Shown here: piece after piece, positions 7,792-17,359 of the stretch | How the letters are laid out: every line of letters begins with the position of its first letter | Position numbering within the stretch: the stretch's first letter is position 1 | Assembly (NCBI GenBank): GCA_963725215.1 | Contig: CAVRXQ010000006.1 | Span: 124,001-188,000 of the forward strand | Source: CAVRXQ01 sp963725215 | Lineage (GTDB): Bacteria; Actinomycetota; Acidimicrobiia; Acidimicrobiales; Bog-793 | Length of the DNA: 64,000 nt | Direction: 5' to 3' | The notes under the pieces: model-generated | Database searches by the model: none | Told to the model about the DNA's origin: nothing | What the model saw: the letters and a program-made list of their open reading frames with translations, nothing else | Translations under genes and position numbers: made by a program

Positions 7792-8924
7792 TGGTTTCCA
7801 GTCGTCGTCACTTCGGATCCATCAGAAAGCTGCCGTCTTCTAAGTACCAAGCTTCGTACTGGCACGACGGCACCCGCCATGTCGCCCCCGAGACCTTTCT
7901 CACGAGAGCTGACGCTCTCGCGTACTTGTCGGCTATCGAGACCGATCTTCGGCGGGGGGAGTGGATCGATCCGCGTTCAGGGAACACGTTGTTTGGCGAA
8001 TACGCGAAGTCGTGGAGAGCAGCACAGATACATCGACCAACGACAGCAATTCAGGTTGAGACGAATCTTCGTCGGCACGTTCTCAGCACTTTCGAACGGC
8101 GACCGCTGTCTTCGGTCCGAACAACGGAGATCCAGGCGTGGGTCCGACGACTCGAAGACGACCTCGCTCAGGCAACAGTTCGTCTCGTGTACGGGTACGT
8201 GGCGTCGATCTTCAGGTCGGCGGTCCGTGACCGTTTGATCGCTTCAAGTCCGTGCGTCGGGATCAAGTTGCCGAAATTGGAACCCCGACAAGTCGAACCG
8301 TTGCTGACCGAAGTGGTCGAGAGACTGATCGACGCTGTGCCTCGGCGATACCGGGCTCTCGTGATCCTCGGTGCGGGAACGGGTCTGCGTCAGGGTGAGG
8401 CGTTCGGCCTTACGTTGGACCGGGTCGACTTTCTGCGACGAACCCTTCGAGTCGATCGCCAGCTCGTCCTTCTCCCTGGGTCAGCACCCGTCCTGTCTCC
8501 GCCCAAGACTGAGAAGAGCCACCGGACGATTCCATTGCCCGAAGTCGTCGTTGGCGAGTTGGCGGTACACCTGGCGGATTATCCGGCGGGGGACGACGGT
8601 CTGATATTCACAAATGAAGCAGGGGCGCCGATACGCCGGACTGGGTTCTCTGCCATATGGCGTGAGGCTGTCGTAAAAGCGGGTGCGCCGAAAGGGACGG
8701 GGTTCCACGCACTGCGGCACTATTACGCGAGCTTGCTCATCCGTCACGGTGAGTCGATCAAAACGGTGCAGGAACGGCTCGGGCACAAAGACGCCACCGA
8801 AACGCTCAACACTTATTCGCATCTATGGCCCGACTCCGACGACCGAACGAGGGCGGCCGTAGACGAGGTTCTCGGGGACGTTCGCGCACGTAGCGCGCAC
8901 GCCAACGCTCCGAAAAGCTCATAG
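7788..8924 (+). CDS. int: Tyrosine recombinase (phage-type integrase)
   Basis: All catalytic positions of a tyrosine recombinase are visible in this 378-residue protein: R201 in GTGLRQGEAFGL, a Lys at 240 or 243 in the beta-hairpin, HALR (H307, R310), LGH (H333) and the nucleophile Y343 in NTYSHL. The N-terminus has an AP2-like arm-binding segment (YWHDGTRHVAPETFLTRADA) and a SAM-like core-binding domain (about 70-155). It catalyses site-specific integration and excision. It ends 24 bases before the 3' end of rnpB, the usual position of an integrase next to its attachment site, which suggests insertion at the rnpB 3' end. Confidence 0.93.
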   Translation: MMVSSRRHFGSIRKLPSSKYQASYWHDGTRHVAPETFLTRADALAYLSAIETDLRRGEWIDPRSGNTLFGEYAKSWRAAQIHRPTTAIQVETNLRRHVLSTFERRPLSSVRTTEIQAWVRRLEDDLAQATVRLVYGYVASIFRSAVRDRLIASSPCVGIKLPKLEPRQVEPLLTEVVERLIDAVPRRYRALVILGAGTGLRQGEAFGLTLDRVDFLRRTLRVDRQLVLLPGSAPVLSPPKTEKSHRTIPLPEVVVGELAVHLADYPAGDDGLIFTNEAGAPIRRTGFSAIWREAVVKAGAPKGTGFHALRHYYASLLIRHGESIKTVQERLGHKDATETLNTYSHLWPDSDDRTRAAVDEVLGDVRARSAHANAPKSS

Positions 8925-8948
8925 TTCCTGTTCAAGCTATGTTTTTGC

Positions 8949-9285
<337 letters not shown>

Positions 9286-9368
9286 ACGCACCCATTCTCC
9301 CATGCAGGAACGATTCGTCGCGCGTTCGCTCCGCGAGGTACGCGACCTGCGCAAGTAGCCTCGGATCG

Positions 9369-10898
9369 ATGTCCGAGGAAGCGAGCAGCGGCGAACAGCT
9401 CGACTTCTCCACGATCGCCCCAACCTCTGACGAGGGCGCGCGATTGAAGCAGAAGATCGACTCTGTTCTCGCCGCCGCGGAACGCGCCGCCGCGCGGGAC
9501 ACGTCGCCCGTCGCCCGTCGCGAGAGGCCGACGGTCGACGCTGAGGAACTGAGCGGGCGCGACGACGGCGCGTTCGAGGAGTCACCAGCGCTTTCGATCT
9601 CGCAGTTCTACGACCGCGTCCGCAAGTCGCTGAGCGACGAATTCCCAGGAGACATCTGGATCGTCGGCGAGATCCGCTCGATCAGGGAGAGCAAGGGTCA
9701 CCACTACATCGAGCTTGCGGACCAAGAGACGGAGCGCAAGACCGGAGCACAGCTCGAGGTCGTGTGCTGGGCTCGAGATTGGCCCCGGGTGCGGGCGCAG
9801 CTCACAGAGGCACAGGTTTCCCTCGAGCCCGGGCGTGTCGTGCGGGTGCGGGGCCGCGTGTCGGTATGGGATGGCGGCAGCAAGATCCGCTTCACCCTCG
9901 CGGAGATCGACATCGCGTCGCTGCTCGGAGGGATCGCGGCGGCGCGGCGCAAGCTGCTCTCCGCGCTCGAGGCCGAGGGCCTGATTGCCGCGAATCGCAA
10001 ACTCGACGTCCCGCTCGTGCCGTTGCGGATCGGACTCGTGACGAGCCCGGGCTCTGAGGGTCACAACGACTTCGCCGGCCAGCTCGAGCGCTCGGGTTTC
10101 GCGTTCACGATCACCCTCGAGCCGACCCTCGTTCAAGGGGCGGGGGCGCCGGCGCAGATCGCAGCCGCGCTCGGACGGCTCCGTGACGTGCCGATCGATC
10201 TCGCGATCGTGGTGCGTGGCGGGGGGTCGCGCGGCGACCTAGCGGCGTTCGACTCCGAGGAAGTCGCGCGCGCGATCGCGACCGCTCGCATCCCGGTGTG
10301 GACGGGGATCGGCCACACCGGCGACCGTTCGGTCGCCGACGAGGTCGCGAATCGATCCCACATCACGCCGACCCAATGCGGCGAAGCGGTCGTAGCCCGC
10401 GTCGCCGAGTACTACGACGCGATCGGCGCCAGTGCGTACGAGATCACGCGCATCGTCGCCGCACAGCTCGCCACGGTCACACATTCGCTCTACTCGACGA
10501 CCGCCTCGCTCGCTCGCATCGTCCGCCACGAACTTGATTGGAAGGCCGACGCGAACGCGCGTACACGGGTCGCGCTCGCTCGCGGCGTAACGCTGACGCT
10601 CGAACGTTGCGGAGCTCATATTTCCCAGTTGCGCGTCGCGACAGCGTCGGCCACCACACGGACCTTGGCCAACGACGAGCGCGAGATGCAGCGCCGCCGG
10701 CTCGTGCTGCGCGCCTACGACCCCGATCGGCAGCTGGAGCGCGGCTGGAGCCTTACCTTCGGACCGGACGGCAAGGCGGTACGAAGTGTCGCGCACCTGA
10801 GCGCCGGTTCGACGATCACGACCCGGCTGCGCGACGGCGAGGCGCGATCCGTTGTCGAGTCGACGAAGATGCACGCGCCGCGCGAGGAGAAGCAATGA
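9369..10898 (+). CDS. xseA: Exodeoxyribonuclease VII large subunit
   Basis: After an acidic N-terminal extension (about 75 residues) comes the OB-fold DNA-binding domain (DIWIVGEIRSIRESKGHHYI) and then the nuclease domain with GLVTSPGSEGHNDFAGQLER, IVVRGGGSRGDLAAFDSEEV and TGIGHTGDRSVADEVA, all diagnostic of XseA. A helical C-terminus ends in GWSLTFGPDGK. With XseB it forms exonuclease VII, which degrades single-stranded DNA into short oligonucleotides during mismatch repair. The ATG at 9369 is chosen because any earlier start would run into rnpB. It overlaps xseB by four bases. Confidence 0.95.
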   Translation: MSEEASSGEQLDFSTIAPTSDEGARLKQKIDSVLAAAERAAARDTSPVARRERPTVDAEELSGRDDGAFEESPALSISQFYDRVRKSLSDEFPGDIWIVGEIRSIRESKGHHYIELADQETERKTGAQLEVVCWARDWPRVRAQLTEAQVSLEPGRVVRVRGRVSVWDGGSKIRFTLAEIDIASLLGGIAAARRKLLSALEAEGLIAANRKLDVPLVPLRIGLVTSPGSEGHNDFAGQLERSGFAFTITLEPTLVQGAGAPAQIAAALGRLRDVPIDLAIVVRGGGSRGDLAAFDSEEVARAIATARIPVWTGIGHTGDRSVADEVANRSHITPTQCGEAVVARVAEYYDAIGASAYEITRIVAAQLATVTHSLYSTTASLARIVRHELDWKADANARTRVALARGVTLTLERCGAHISQLRVATASATTRTLANDEREMQRRRLVLRAYDPDRQLERGWSLTFGPDGKAVRSVAHLSAGSTITTRLRDGEARSVVESTKMHAPREEKQ

Positions 10899-11167
10899 GC
10901 CGAGAGAACGAACGCATCGACACGGAGCTCGCTCCGGTGTCCGAGCTCTCGTACGCGGATGCCGCGGCAGAGCTTGACGACATCGTCGCGGAACTCGACG
11001 AAGGGCGCGTAGACGTCGACGTCTTGGAAGCGCGCTTTCGACGCGCGATCGAGATCGTGGAGGAACTCGACAAGCGAATCCGCGGGGTACGCGAGCGTGT
11101 CGACGAGCTGATGCCGCGCCTCGCCGCGCTCGGGGAGGACGAGGAAGAAGAAGAGGACGACGAATGA
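10895..11167 (+). CDS. xseB: Exodeoxyribonuclease VII small subunit
   Basis: The 90-residue protein has the two-helix pattern of XseB: SYADAAAELDDIVAELDEGR then DVDVLEARFRRAIEIVEELD, ending in an acidic tail with a run of Glu/Asp. It binds the helical stalk of the large subunit. The start overlaps the xseA stop (ATGA) and its own stop overlaps the next gene in the same way, so all three are translationally coupled. Confidence 0.93.
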   Translation: MSRENERIDTELAPVSELSYADAAAELDDIVAELDEGRVDVDVLEARFRRAIEIVEELDKRIRGVRERVDELMPRLAALGEDEEEEEDDE

Positions 11168-12381
11168 GTCGCGCCGAGGCGCGGCTTTCCGCGGTGGTCG
11201 TCGTCGGTGCGTCGATCGCCGGGTTGCGCGCGGCGGAGTCGCTGCGCCGCCACGGCTTTGAGGGTTCCCTCACCCTGATCGGCGACGAGACCCATCTCCC
11301 GTACGATCGACCGCCGCTTTCCAAGCAGTTTCTCGCCGGAGAGTGGGACGACTCGCGAATCACGCTCGCAACACGCGAACAACTCGAACAGATCGCAAAC
11401 GAGATCCTCCTCGGCGAACGTGCCGTCGGCGTCGATATCGATCGGCGCGTTGTCGCGCTCGAATCGGGGCGTGAGATCGCCTTTGGGGGCCTCGTCATCG
11501 CGACCGGCGCGACGCCGCGGCGACTCGCGGCCTTCGAAGGACGCGACGGAGTTGTAACGATCCGGCGAGTCGGTGACGCGATCGACCTCAACCGCAGGCT
11601 GACAACGTCTCCGACGCGCCTCGTCGTCGTCGGCGGCGGTTTCTTGGGAATGGAGGTGGCGGCGACCGCGCGGCGGCTTGGTGCCGAAGTCACGGTGGTC
11701 GAACCGCTGCCGACCCCTCTGGCGAGGGTGCTTGGAGAAGAGATCGGGACGGCGATCGCAAAGATGCACACCGAGCACGGTGTCGTGGTACGGACCGGGA
11801 TCGGAGTGGAGTCGATCCTCGGTGGTGAGCGCGTGGAAGCGGTCGGGCTGAGCGACGGGTCCGAAGTTCCCGCCGACGCGGTGCTTGTCGCGATCGGCGT
11901 GGTCCCGGAGACGAACTGGCTGGAAGGATCGGGAATCGGCCTCGACGACGGAGTTGTTTGCACGTCAAGCCTGCATTGCGGTCCGGGCGTCGTCGCGGCG
12001 GGGGATCTGGCGCGTTTTCCCCATCCGCTTTCCGAAAAGCCGGTGCGATTCGAGCACCGGACGAGCGCCGCCGAGCAGGGGATCCACGCCGCGAGGAGCC
12101 TGCTCGCCGGGGAGCGGGCCGAGCCGTTCGCCGAGGTTCCGTACTTCTGGTCCGATCAATTCGAGACGAAGATCCAGTCGATCGGCATTCCCGAGCCGAC
12201 TGATGAGGTGGCCATCGTCGCCGGCTCGCTTGACGATCGCCGCTTCGCCGCGTGTTTCGGACGGCGAGGAAAACTCTCCGCCGTCGTCGGCTTCTCGATG
12301 CCACACGACGTAATGCGATTCCACCCGTTGCTCGCGCGTGGCGCCTCCATCGACGAGGCCCTCGCCGCGATTTCGCAGTGA
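11164..12381 (+). CDS. FAD-dependent ferredoxin/rubredoxin reductase-type oxidoreductase
   Basis: The 405-residue flavoprotein has an FAD-binding dinucleotide fold at the N-terminus (VVVVGASIAGLRAAESL), the YDRPPLSKQFLAG segment typical of rhodocoxin/putidaredoxin reductases, a second NAD(P)H-binding fold (VVVGGGFLGMEVAATARRLG), the FAD-contact region VVAAGDLARFPHPL, and a C-terminal reductase domain with VPYFWSDQFETKIQSIG. Members move electrons from NAD(P)H to a ferredoxin that serves a P450 or dioxygenase. No such partner is adjacent, so the substrate is unknown. Coupling to xseB appears to be a matter of gene order, not function. Confidence 0.88.
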   Translation: MSRAEARLSAVVVVGASIAGLRAAESLRRHGFEGSLTLIGDETHLPYDRPPLSKQFLAGEWDDSRITLATREQLEQIANEILLGERAVGVDIDRRVVALESGREIAFGGLVIATGATPRRLAAFEGRDGVVTIRRVGDAIDLNRRLTTSPTRLVVVGGGFLGMEVAATARRLGAEVTVVEPLPTPLARVLGEEIGTAIAKMHTEHGVVVRTGIGVESILGGERVEAVGLSDGSEVPADAVLVAIGVVPETNWLEGSGIGLDDGVVCTSSLHCGPGVVAAGDLARFPHPLSEKPVRFEHRTSAAEQGIHAARSLLAGERAEPFAEVPYFWSDQFETKIQSIGIPEPTDEVAIVAGSLDDRRFAACFGRRGKLSAVVGFSMPHDVMRFHPLLARGASIDEALAAISQ

Positions 12382-12382
12382 A

Positions 12383-13837
12383 CTAGAAGCTGACTGCTGA
12401 GAGCGCCGGCACCATCTTGAGCGCCCGCGCTCGGGCGTCGAACCAGCGCTCCCGATCGAGGTGGCGCGCCGGCTCGATCGCTGCTTGGGCGCGAATCGTT
12501 CCCGCGGCCGCCTGGAGCGACGACCACACGCCGGTCGCACTGCCCGCGGCGAACGCCGCCCCGAGCAGCGTCGCTTCGGCGATCGGAGAAGGAACGACTG
12601 TTCGTTGGCTTGCGTCGGCGACGAGCTGGAGGAAGGTCCGATTCGCCGACATGCCGCCGTCGACGTGCAACGCGTCGATGCGAAGGTCGCCGTCGGCTTC
12701 TGCCGCTTCGAGGAGGTCGGCCCCGGCGTGGGCGATGCCCTCGAGCACCGCGCGGACGACTTCGGCCCGCGTGGTGGACTGGCTGAGACCGACGAACGCG
12801 CCGCGCGCCCCGAAGTCCCACAGCGGGGCTCCCGTGCCGTCGAGCGCGGGGACGAAGAACACCCCGCCGGAGTCACGCACCGACGACGCGAGTGTGTCGG
12901 TCTCGGCGGGACTTGCGACGATGCCGAGGCTCGTCGCGATCCAGTCGACACACGACCCTGCGGAGAGCATCGCGGCCTCGATCCCCCAGGTGAGACGCCC
13001 GGCAACTCGCCACGCGACGATCGGGAAGCTGCCGTGAGCGCCGCGGACGGGAAAGGCCGGCCGTGATTCGGTGACGCAGTCGAACATCGCCCCGGTACCG
13101 AAGGTCGCCTTCGCCTCGTTCGGTCCAAGGCAGCCTTGACCGATTAAGGACGCCTGTTGGTCGCCGAGGAGGCCGCCGATCGGCGGAGCACCAGGAAGCG
13201 CAGTGGCCTCGCCGAGCACGCCGATCGAGTCGACGATCTTCGGCAACATCGTTCTCGGTATCCGCAGCTCTTCGAGGACGGCGTCATCCCAATCCGAAGC
13301 GTCGAGCCGGACGAGCCCCGTCACCGCCGCGTTCGAGGCGTCCGTGACGTGTATGCCGGAACGCGTCAGCGCCGAGACGAGGTAACTGTCGACGGTACCC
13401 AAACACAGATCCTGATCTCGTGCCGGATTGAAGCGATCGAGCAAGTCGGCGAACTTGGTCGCCGACTGGTTCGGCGATAGCCGCAGGCCTTTTGATTGGA
13501 GCGCGAGACAGCGCCCCGCCGAGCGGACGTCCTGCCAGGAGATTGCCGGGGCGAGTGGCTCGCCGTCCGACCGTCGCCAAATCATGGCCGATGCCCGCTG
13601 CGCGCCGACGCCGACGCCGGCGACCGGGCCAGCCCGCTCGATCACCGTTCTGGCGGTGGCGATCGCGGCCGTCGCCACCGCCTCGGCGTCGAATTCGACA
13701 AGTCCCGGCGCGGGCCGGCTGACCTCGATCGGCGCGCGAATGATCGCGCTGATGGCTCCGCCTTCTCCGACGACCGCCGCGCGAAGAGACGAGGTGCCGA
13801 CGTCGATGACGAGGATGCTCACGGCGCGAAAGCCCAT
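12383..13837 (-). CDS. FGGY-family carbohydrate kinase, glycerol kinase-like
   Basis: The protein has an N-terminal phosphate-binding segment ILVIDVGTSSLRAAVVGEGG, a middle GLLGDQQASLIGQGCL and FGTGAMFDCV, and the C-terminal DGTGAPLWDFGARGAFVGLS and HVDGGMSANRTFLQLVADAS, in the order found in glycerol kinases. It would phosphorylate glycerol or a related polyol at the expense of ATP. Specificity is not certain because the family includes several sugar kinases. Start at ATG 13837. A GTG five codons later (just before ILVID) is also possible. It converges with the ferredoxin-reductase gene, leaving one base between stop codons. Confidence 0.8.
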   Translation of the reverse strand: MGFRAVSILVIDVGTSSLRAAVVGEGGAISAIIRAPIEVSRPAPGLVEFDAEAVATAAIATARTVIERAGPVAGVGVGAQRASAMIWRRSDGEPLAPAISWQDVRSAGRCLALQSKGLRLSPNQSATKFADLLDRFNPARDQDLCLGTVDSYLVSALTRSGIHVTDASNAAVTGLVRLDASDWDDAVLEELRIPRTMLPKIVDSIGVLGEATALPGAPPIGGLLGDQQASLIGQGCLGPNEAKATFGTGAMFDCVTESRPAFPVRGAHGSFPIVAWRVAGRLTWGIEAAMLSAGSCVDWIATSLGIVASPAETDTLASSVRDSGGVFFVPALDGTGAPLWDFGARGAFVGLSQSTTRAEVVRAVLEGIAHAGADLLEAAEADGDLRIDALHVDGGMSANRTFLQLVADASQRTVVPSPIAEATLLGAAFAAGSATGVWSSLQAAAGTIRAQAAIEPARHLDRERWFDARARALKMVPALSAVSF

Positions 13838-14082
13838 TGCACCGGGCCGGCGCGTGGGTCGCGGGAGGTGCATCGCGGGCAAGAAATTGGCTCCGCGATG
13901 TTTACTTTTCGACGCGACTCTGGCAAAATAGCGCGCCTACCTGCGGGCCGACCTCGCCCGCCGTCCATTCTTGGCACGTCGCGCTCTCCCGGGCCGTCCT
14001 CGCCGTGAAGGTCTCGGCGGTGCATCCGAAGGGAAGCGCGTCGGTGGTATGGCAAGAATCGTGACGAGAGAGCGTTGTAGTG

Positions 14083-14313
14083 ATGACGGCGAATTGGCGA
14101 CATCGGTCGGCGTGTCGAGGACTCGACCCCGAGATCTTCTTTCCGGCGGCCGACGAGGAAGCTGACGAAGCAAAAGAAATCTGTGCGGTCTGTCCCGTGC
14201 GCCAGATGTGCCTCGAGCATTCGCTCGCGGCGCGCGAGCGCGAGGGGGTCTGGGGAGGCCTGACAGAGCGCGAACGTCGTCGGGTGCTCCGGCAGCGCCA
14301 AAAGTCCGCGTAG
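14083..14313 (+). CDS. WhiB-family iron-sulfur regulator
   Basis: This 76-residue protein has the four cysteines that bind the WhiB [4Fe-4S] cluster: C11, C34, C37 and C43 in ACRGLDPEIFFPA and ICAVCPVRQMC, followed by the GVWGGLTERERRR turn and a basic C-terminus that contacts DNA. WhiB proteins are confined to actinobacteria and act with the housekeeping sigma factor in response to redox or development. Which of the WhiB subgroups this is cannot be said. A GTG directly before the ATG is an alternative start. Confidence 0.93.
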   Translation: MTANWRHRSACRGLDPEIFFPAADEEADEAKEICAVCPVRQMCLEHSLAAREREGVWGGLTERERRRVLRQRQKSA

Positions 14314-14324
14314 CCGAACGCCGC

Positions 14325-15002
14325 TCAGCGCGGCCGGCGTCGAGGGCGCGCCTTCGAAGGAAACGGCGAGCTCGAACAAAGCACCGGCCAGAACAATTCC
14401 TCGGCGCGGGACCGTTTCTCCTCCAGCCCCATCTGGACGCCGCGCCGGAGGAACGCCGCGAGCACGCGTGCCGTTGCTCGGGCGTCGCCGAGCGCGGTGT
14501 GGGCGTCTTCGCGAACGACTCCGAGTCGTGCACAGACCGCGGCGAGGGTGCGCGAACCGGACGGTAGGCAAGCCAGGGCGACTTCTCGGGTGCAGACGCT
14601 CGCTCCTTCGAGGTCGGGGAACGCTGCTCCGATGCGGCGGAACTCTGCGCGCAGGTGCGAGAGGTCGAACGCGACGACGTGTCCGACGACGACCGTGTTG
14701 CGCAGGCGCTCGGCGATCTCGCCTGCGACCTCGGCGAAGCCTGGGGCCTCTTCGAGGGTCGATCGCGTGATGCCGTGGAGCCAACCCGCCCCGATCTCAT
14801 CGGCACCCGGAACCGAGATGAGGCTCGACCACTCCTCGAGGAGTTCGCCTTCGCTCGAGCACGTGACGACTGCGCATTCGACGACGCGGGAGAACGCAGG
14901 ATCGAGCCCTGTCGTCTCGACGTCGAGGATGCTGAGCGACGGCTCTTTCTCGACATCGGAAAAGGAACCCCGAGCACAGAGCGCGCCGGTCGAGGTCAGC
15001 AC
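14325..15002 (-). CDS. DnaQ-like 3'-5' exonuclease (DEDDh)
   Basis: The protein shows the Exo motifs of the DnaQ/epsilon family: ILDVETTGLDPAF (Exo I, Asp and Glu), GHVVAFDLSHLRAEF (Exo II) and DAHTALGDARATARVL (Exo III, His and Asp), so all four acidic residues and the catalytic His are present. It is too short, and lacks the partner genes, to be assigned as the replicative proofreading subunit with certainty. Stand-alone DNA polymerase III epsilon-like exonucleases of this size are common in actinobacteria. Basic C-terminus (ARPRRRPR). It converges with whiB, with 11 bases between. Confidence 0.85.
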   Translation of the reverse strand: MLTSTGALCARGSFSDVEKEPSLSILDVETTGLDPAFSRVVECAVVTCSSEGELLEEWSSLISVPGADEIGAGWLHGITRSTLEEAPGFAEVAGEIAERLRNTVVVGHVVAFDLSHLRAEFRRIGAAFPDLEGASVCTREVALACLPSGSRTLAAVCARLGVVREDAHTALGDARATARVLAAFLRRGVQMGLEEKRSRAEELFWPVLCSSSPFPSKARPRRRPR

Positions 15003-15052
15003 GGCCCGAGTGTACGAGGGCGCGCTCTTTCAGACGGGGATTGCCGCGGCTC

Positions 15053-16318
15053 TCAACAGGTCGTGGGGTTCCACGGCGCGGGAGTCGGTTTGTCGATCAC
15101 GGGAGCGCCTGACGAAACGGAGACGCCGGGCGGGAGTCCGACGTGAATGTCGTGCAGCATCTCCGGCACCGACGAGGTTGTGCCTAGCGAGAGAAACCGT
15201 GCCAGCACGGCGTCGTCCGCGTGCGGATCAGGGACTGCGATGCCTCGATCATCCCGCGTTCGCGCCTCGATGACGGGAAAGGCAACCGGCGCCAGCTGGG
15301 CGCGCGAAAAGCCGCGGAAGGTTTCGGCGAGCGACAACAACTTTCCTTCCGAGATCCCGTTGTCGATTGTGAGATTCGCGACCGCGGAGGAAACGAGATT
15401 GTTGAGCTCGACTGGGTCGAATCCGATCCCACCGCTCGAGGTGACCGTTGCCGCGAAGACGGAGTTCTCCCTTCCCATCGCACTCGATGTTCCACCAAGG
15501 TCCGCCCGCCACGCCCCTCGCGCGAAGTAATAGAGGTGCCGACTGTCGAATAGCGACTGCGCCTGGGAGCCGGACACTCGTTGACATCCGCTCTTGTTGA
15601 CAGAGAGGCCCGTGAACGCGTCACGCACTGGATACGCGAAGTCGAGGTGGATCCCACCGAGCGCGGAGACGATGGGACCGACTCCCGCAGCCTTGAGCGA
15701 GAGATAGTCGGTAACCGGCACGTCGAAATCTGAAGTGATCGTCCGGACGAGCGTCCCCGGGCCGGTTTCGAGTGTGTCGGCGATCGGAAGCGTCGACGAG
15801 GCGCCTCCGGCGGGATTCGCGACCGCGACCTCGGTTTGGGGTGGAACGGCGATCATTCGAATCTCGTGGGTCTGCGGATCGATGCGGGCGAGCAAGATCA
15901 CCGAGGCGGTGAGCTTCGAGCTCGATGCGCCCGAGTTGTGGGCACGAGAATTTGAAGCGCCGACGGGAGATGTTCCGACGACCAAGACGTCGAACGCGGC
16001 GCCCGCTCGTGCCGAGACGAGGCCAGTGACGTGGGTCCGGTCGAGTTCGTGGTAGCGGAAGAACGCGTAGACAAAGGTTGCGACGCCGAGAAGGATCGCC
16101 AGGACCACGAGCACGACCACTGCGAACAGCGTCCTTCGGGGCCACCTCCGCAAGCCGGCGCGATAACGGTGGCGTTGCGAACGGCTGTCGTGCCCAACGC
16201 GCCAGGTGTCGGGTGCGCTCACCGGGGCCGTCGGTCTCCGGTGCCACGCGATCCGTCGGTGCCACCAACGACGGAGCCGTGGCGTCGACGGCAGCCGTCG
16301 TGGCAGGTCAGCGGGCAT
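15053..16318 (-). CDS. LytR-CpsA-Psr (LCP) family cell-wall protein
   Basis: The N-terminus is basic and Arg-rich, followed by one membrane helix (RTLFAVVVLVVLAILLGVAT, about residues 64-86) and an extracellular LCP domain. Visible features are FDVLVVGTSPVG, SVILLARIDPQTHEIRMIAV, the PQTEVAV turn and the later LGGIHLDF. LCP enzymes transfer teichoic acid, arabinogalactan or other glycopolymers from lipid carriers to peptidoglycan. The domain is divergent: the usual RxDT/R-rich pyrophosphate-binding segment is not obvious. A role in polymer attachment is therefore likely but not proven. The ATG at 16318 is chosen, and a GTG 15 codons upstream is possible. Confidence 0.7.
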   Translation of the reverse strand: MPADLPRRLPSTPRLRRWWHRRIAWHRRPTAPVSAPDTWRVGHDSRSQRHRYRAGLRRWPRRTLFAVVVLVVLAILLGVATFVYAFFRYHELDRTHVTGLVSARAGAAFDVLVVGTSPVGASNSRAHNSGASSSKLTASVILLARIDPQTHEIRMIAVPPQTEVAVANPAGGASSTLPIADTLETGPGTLVRTITSDFDVPVTDYLSLKAAGVGPIVSALGGIHLDFAYPVRDAFTGLSVNKSGCQRVSGSQAQSLFDSRHLYYFARGAWRADLGGTSSAMGRENSVFAATVTSSGGIGFDPVELNNLVSSAVANLTIDNGISEGKLLSLAETFRGFSRAQLAPVAFPVIEARTRDDRGIAVPDPHADDAVLARFLSLGTTSSVPEMLHDIHVGLPPGVSVSSGAPVIDKPTPAPWNPTTC

Positions 16319-16486
16319 TTTGCGGAAGGATAGTGGTGAAAGCGGCACCCGCTCGATCGGCACGAGCGACGCGCTTCACAGATCCCTCATACTTTGTATG
16401 TACTTCTTTCCGAACTGAAGTGAAAACATCATCAGACGCGTCGAGACAGACCACGGCGCCAACAGTGGGGGCCGAGGAGCACATCT

Positions 16487-17359
16487 GTGGAAAGCAAGGG
16501 AATTCGTCACGCGCGCATCGTCGCGAGCGTGATCGTCGCGCTCTTGGTGCTCGGTCTGATGGCGCCCCTCGCCGCGGCGGCCAAGAAGACCGATCCGCCA
16601 AGCGGCAACGGAGGACTCGGCGACCCCTCGGCGGACTCGACGGTGCCGCAGATCCCGCCGCGGGCCAAAGTCTTCGCTGTCCGGGCATGGATCGAGCGCG
16701 CGATTGCCCTTCGCCTGAATGCGCTGCACCGAGCGGATGCAAAGAGTTCGGGGTGGTCGGCACTGACGGCGTCGGATCGAAGCGCGTTCCTCGACGTCAT
16801 CTCGGCGGACAGCGCCGGTCTTTCGTCGCTCGCCTCGAGCGTGCGATCCGATACGACCGTCACGCAGCTCCAAGGCGTGATCGGCGCGATGATCACCGAG
16901 TATCGAGTTTTCGACGTTTTGGTTCCTCAGGTGACGGCCGCGCGTCGCCTCGATTCCTCCGCGACGACGGTCGCGGGGCTCGCGAAGACGGAGTTCCAGA
17001 TCGCGGCGGCTGTCACGACGGCCAGCGCGCTCGGGGAGTCCAAAGCGATCCTCCGTCTGTACGCCGCGCTCGTCACCGAGGTCAGCTCGGCCGAGAGTCT
17101 CGTCGCGCTCAACCACGCGGCGGTCGTGAATCTTGTCCCAGCGTCGTTCTCGCGATCGGCAGCCGTGTTCGTATCCGCGCAGAGCGCGATGGCGACGATC
17201 CGAGGCGACGTCAACGCGGCGAAAAGTGACATCGAGAAGATCGCGGTCCTTTTGCGCGAACGGCTCAACTCTCCAACGCTCTCGGCGCCCGACATCCCGA
17301 AGACGAAGAGCCCGGTTACCGGCGTGACGCTACCGAGCGTTTCGAGCCTTCCGGCTTAG
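16487..17359 (+). CDS. Secreted alpha-helical protein of unknown function
   Basis: From a GTG start the protein has a signal peptide (basic RHAR, then VASVIVALLVLGLMAPLAAA, cleavage likely after AAA near residue 32), a short Pro/Gly linker, and about 220 residues rich in Ala, Ser, Val and Leu that should form long helices. There are no cysteines. It ends in a Pro/Ser/Thr tail. I do not recognise the family. The last 30 bases overlap, tail to tail, the end of the glycosyltransferase gene on the other strand. An envelope role is suggested by the flanking LCP and GT2 genes. Confidence 0.65.
   Translation: MESKGIRHARIVASVIVALLVLGLMAPLAAAAKKTDPPSGNGGLGDPSADSTVPQIPPRAKVFAVRAWIERAIALRLNALHRADAKSSGWSALTASDRSAFLDVISADSAGLSSLASSVRSDTTVTQLQGVIGAMITEYRVFDVLVPQVTAARRLDSSATTVAGLAKTEFQIAAAVTTASALGESKAILRLYAALVTEVSSAESLVALNHAAVVNLVPASFSRSAAVFVSAQSAMATIRGDVNAAKSDIEKIAVLLRERLNSPTLSAPDIPKTKSPVTGVTLPSVSSLPA

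Noticed and set aside
10239..11963. Long reverse frame opposite xseA-xseB and the flavoprotein
   Set aside because: Low-complexity Arg/Ser/Pro composition typical of antisense shadows of high-GC genes.
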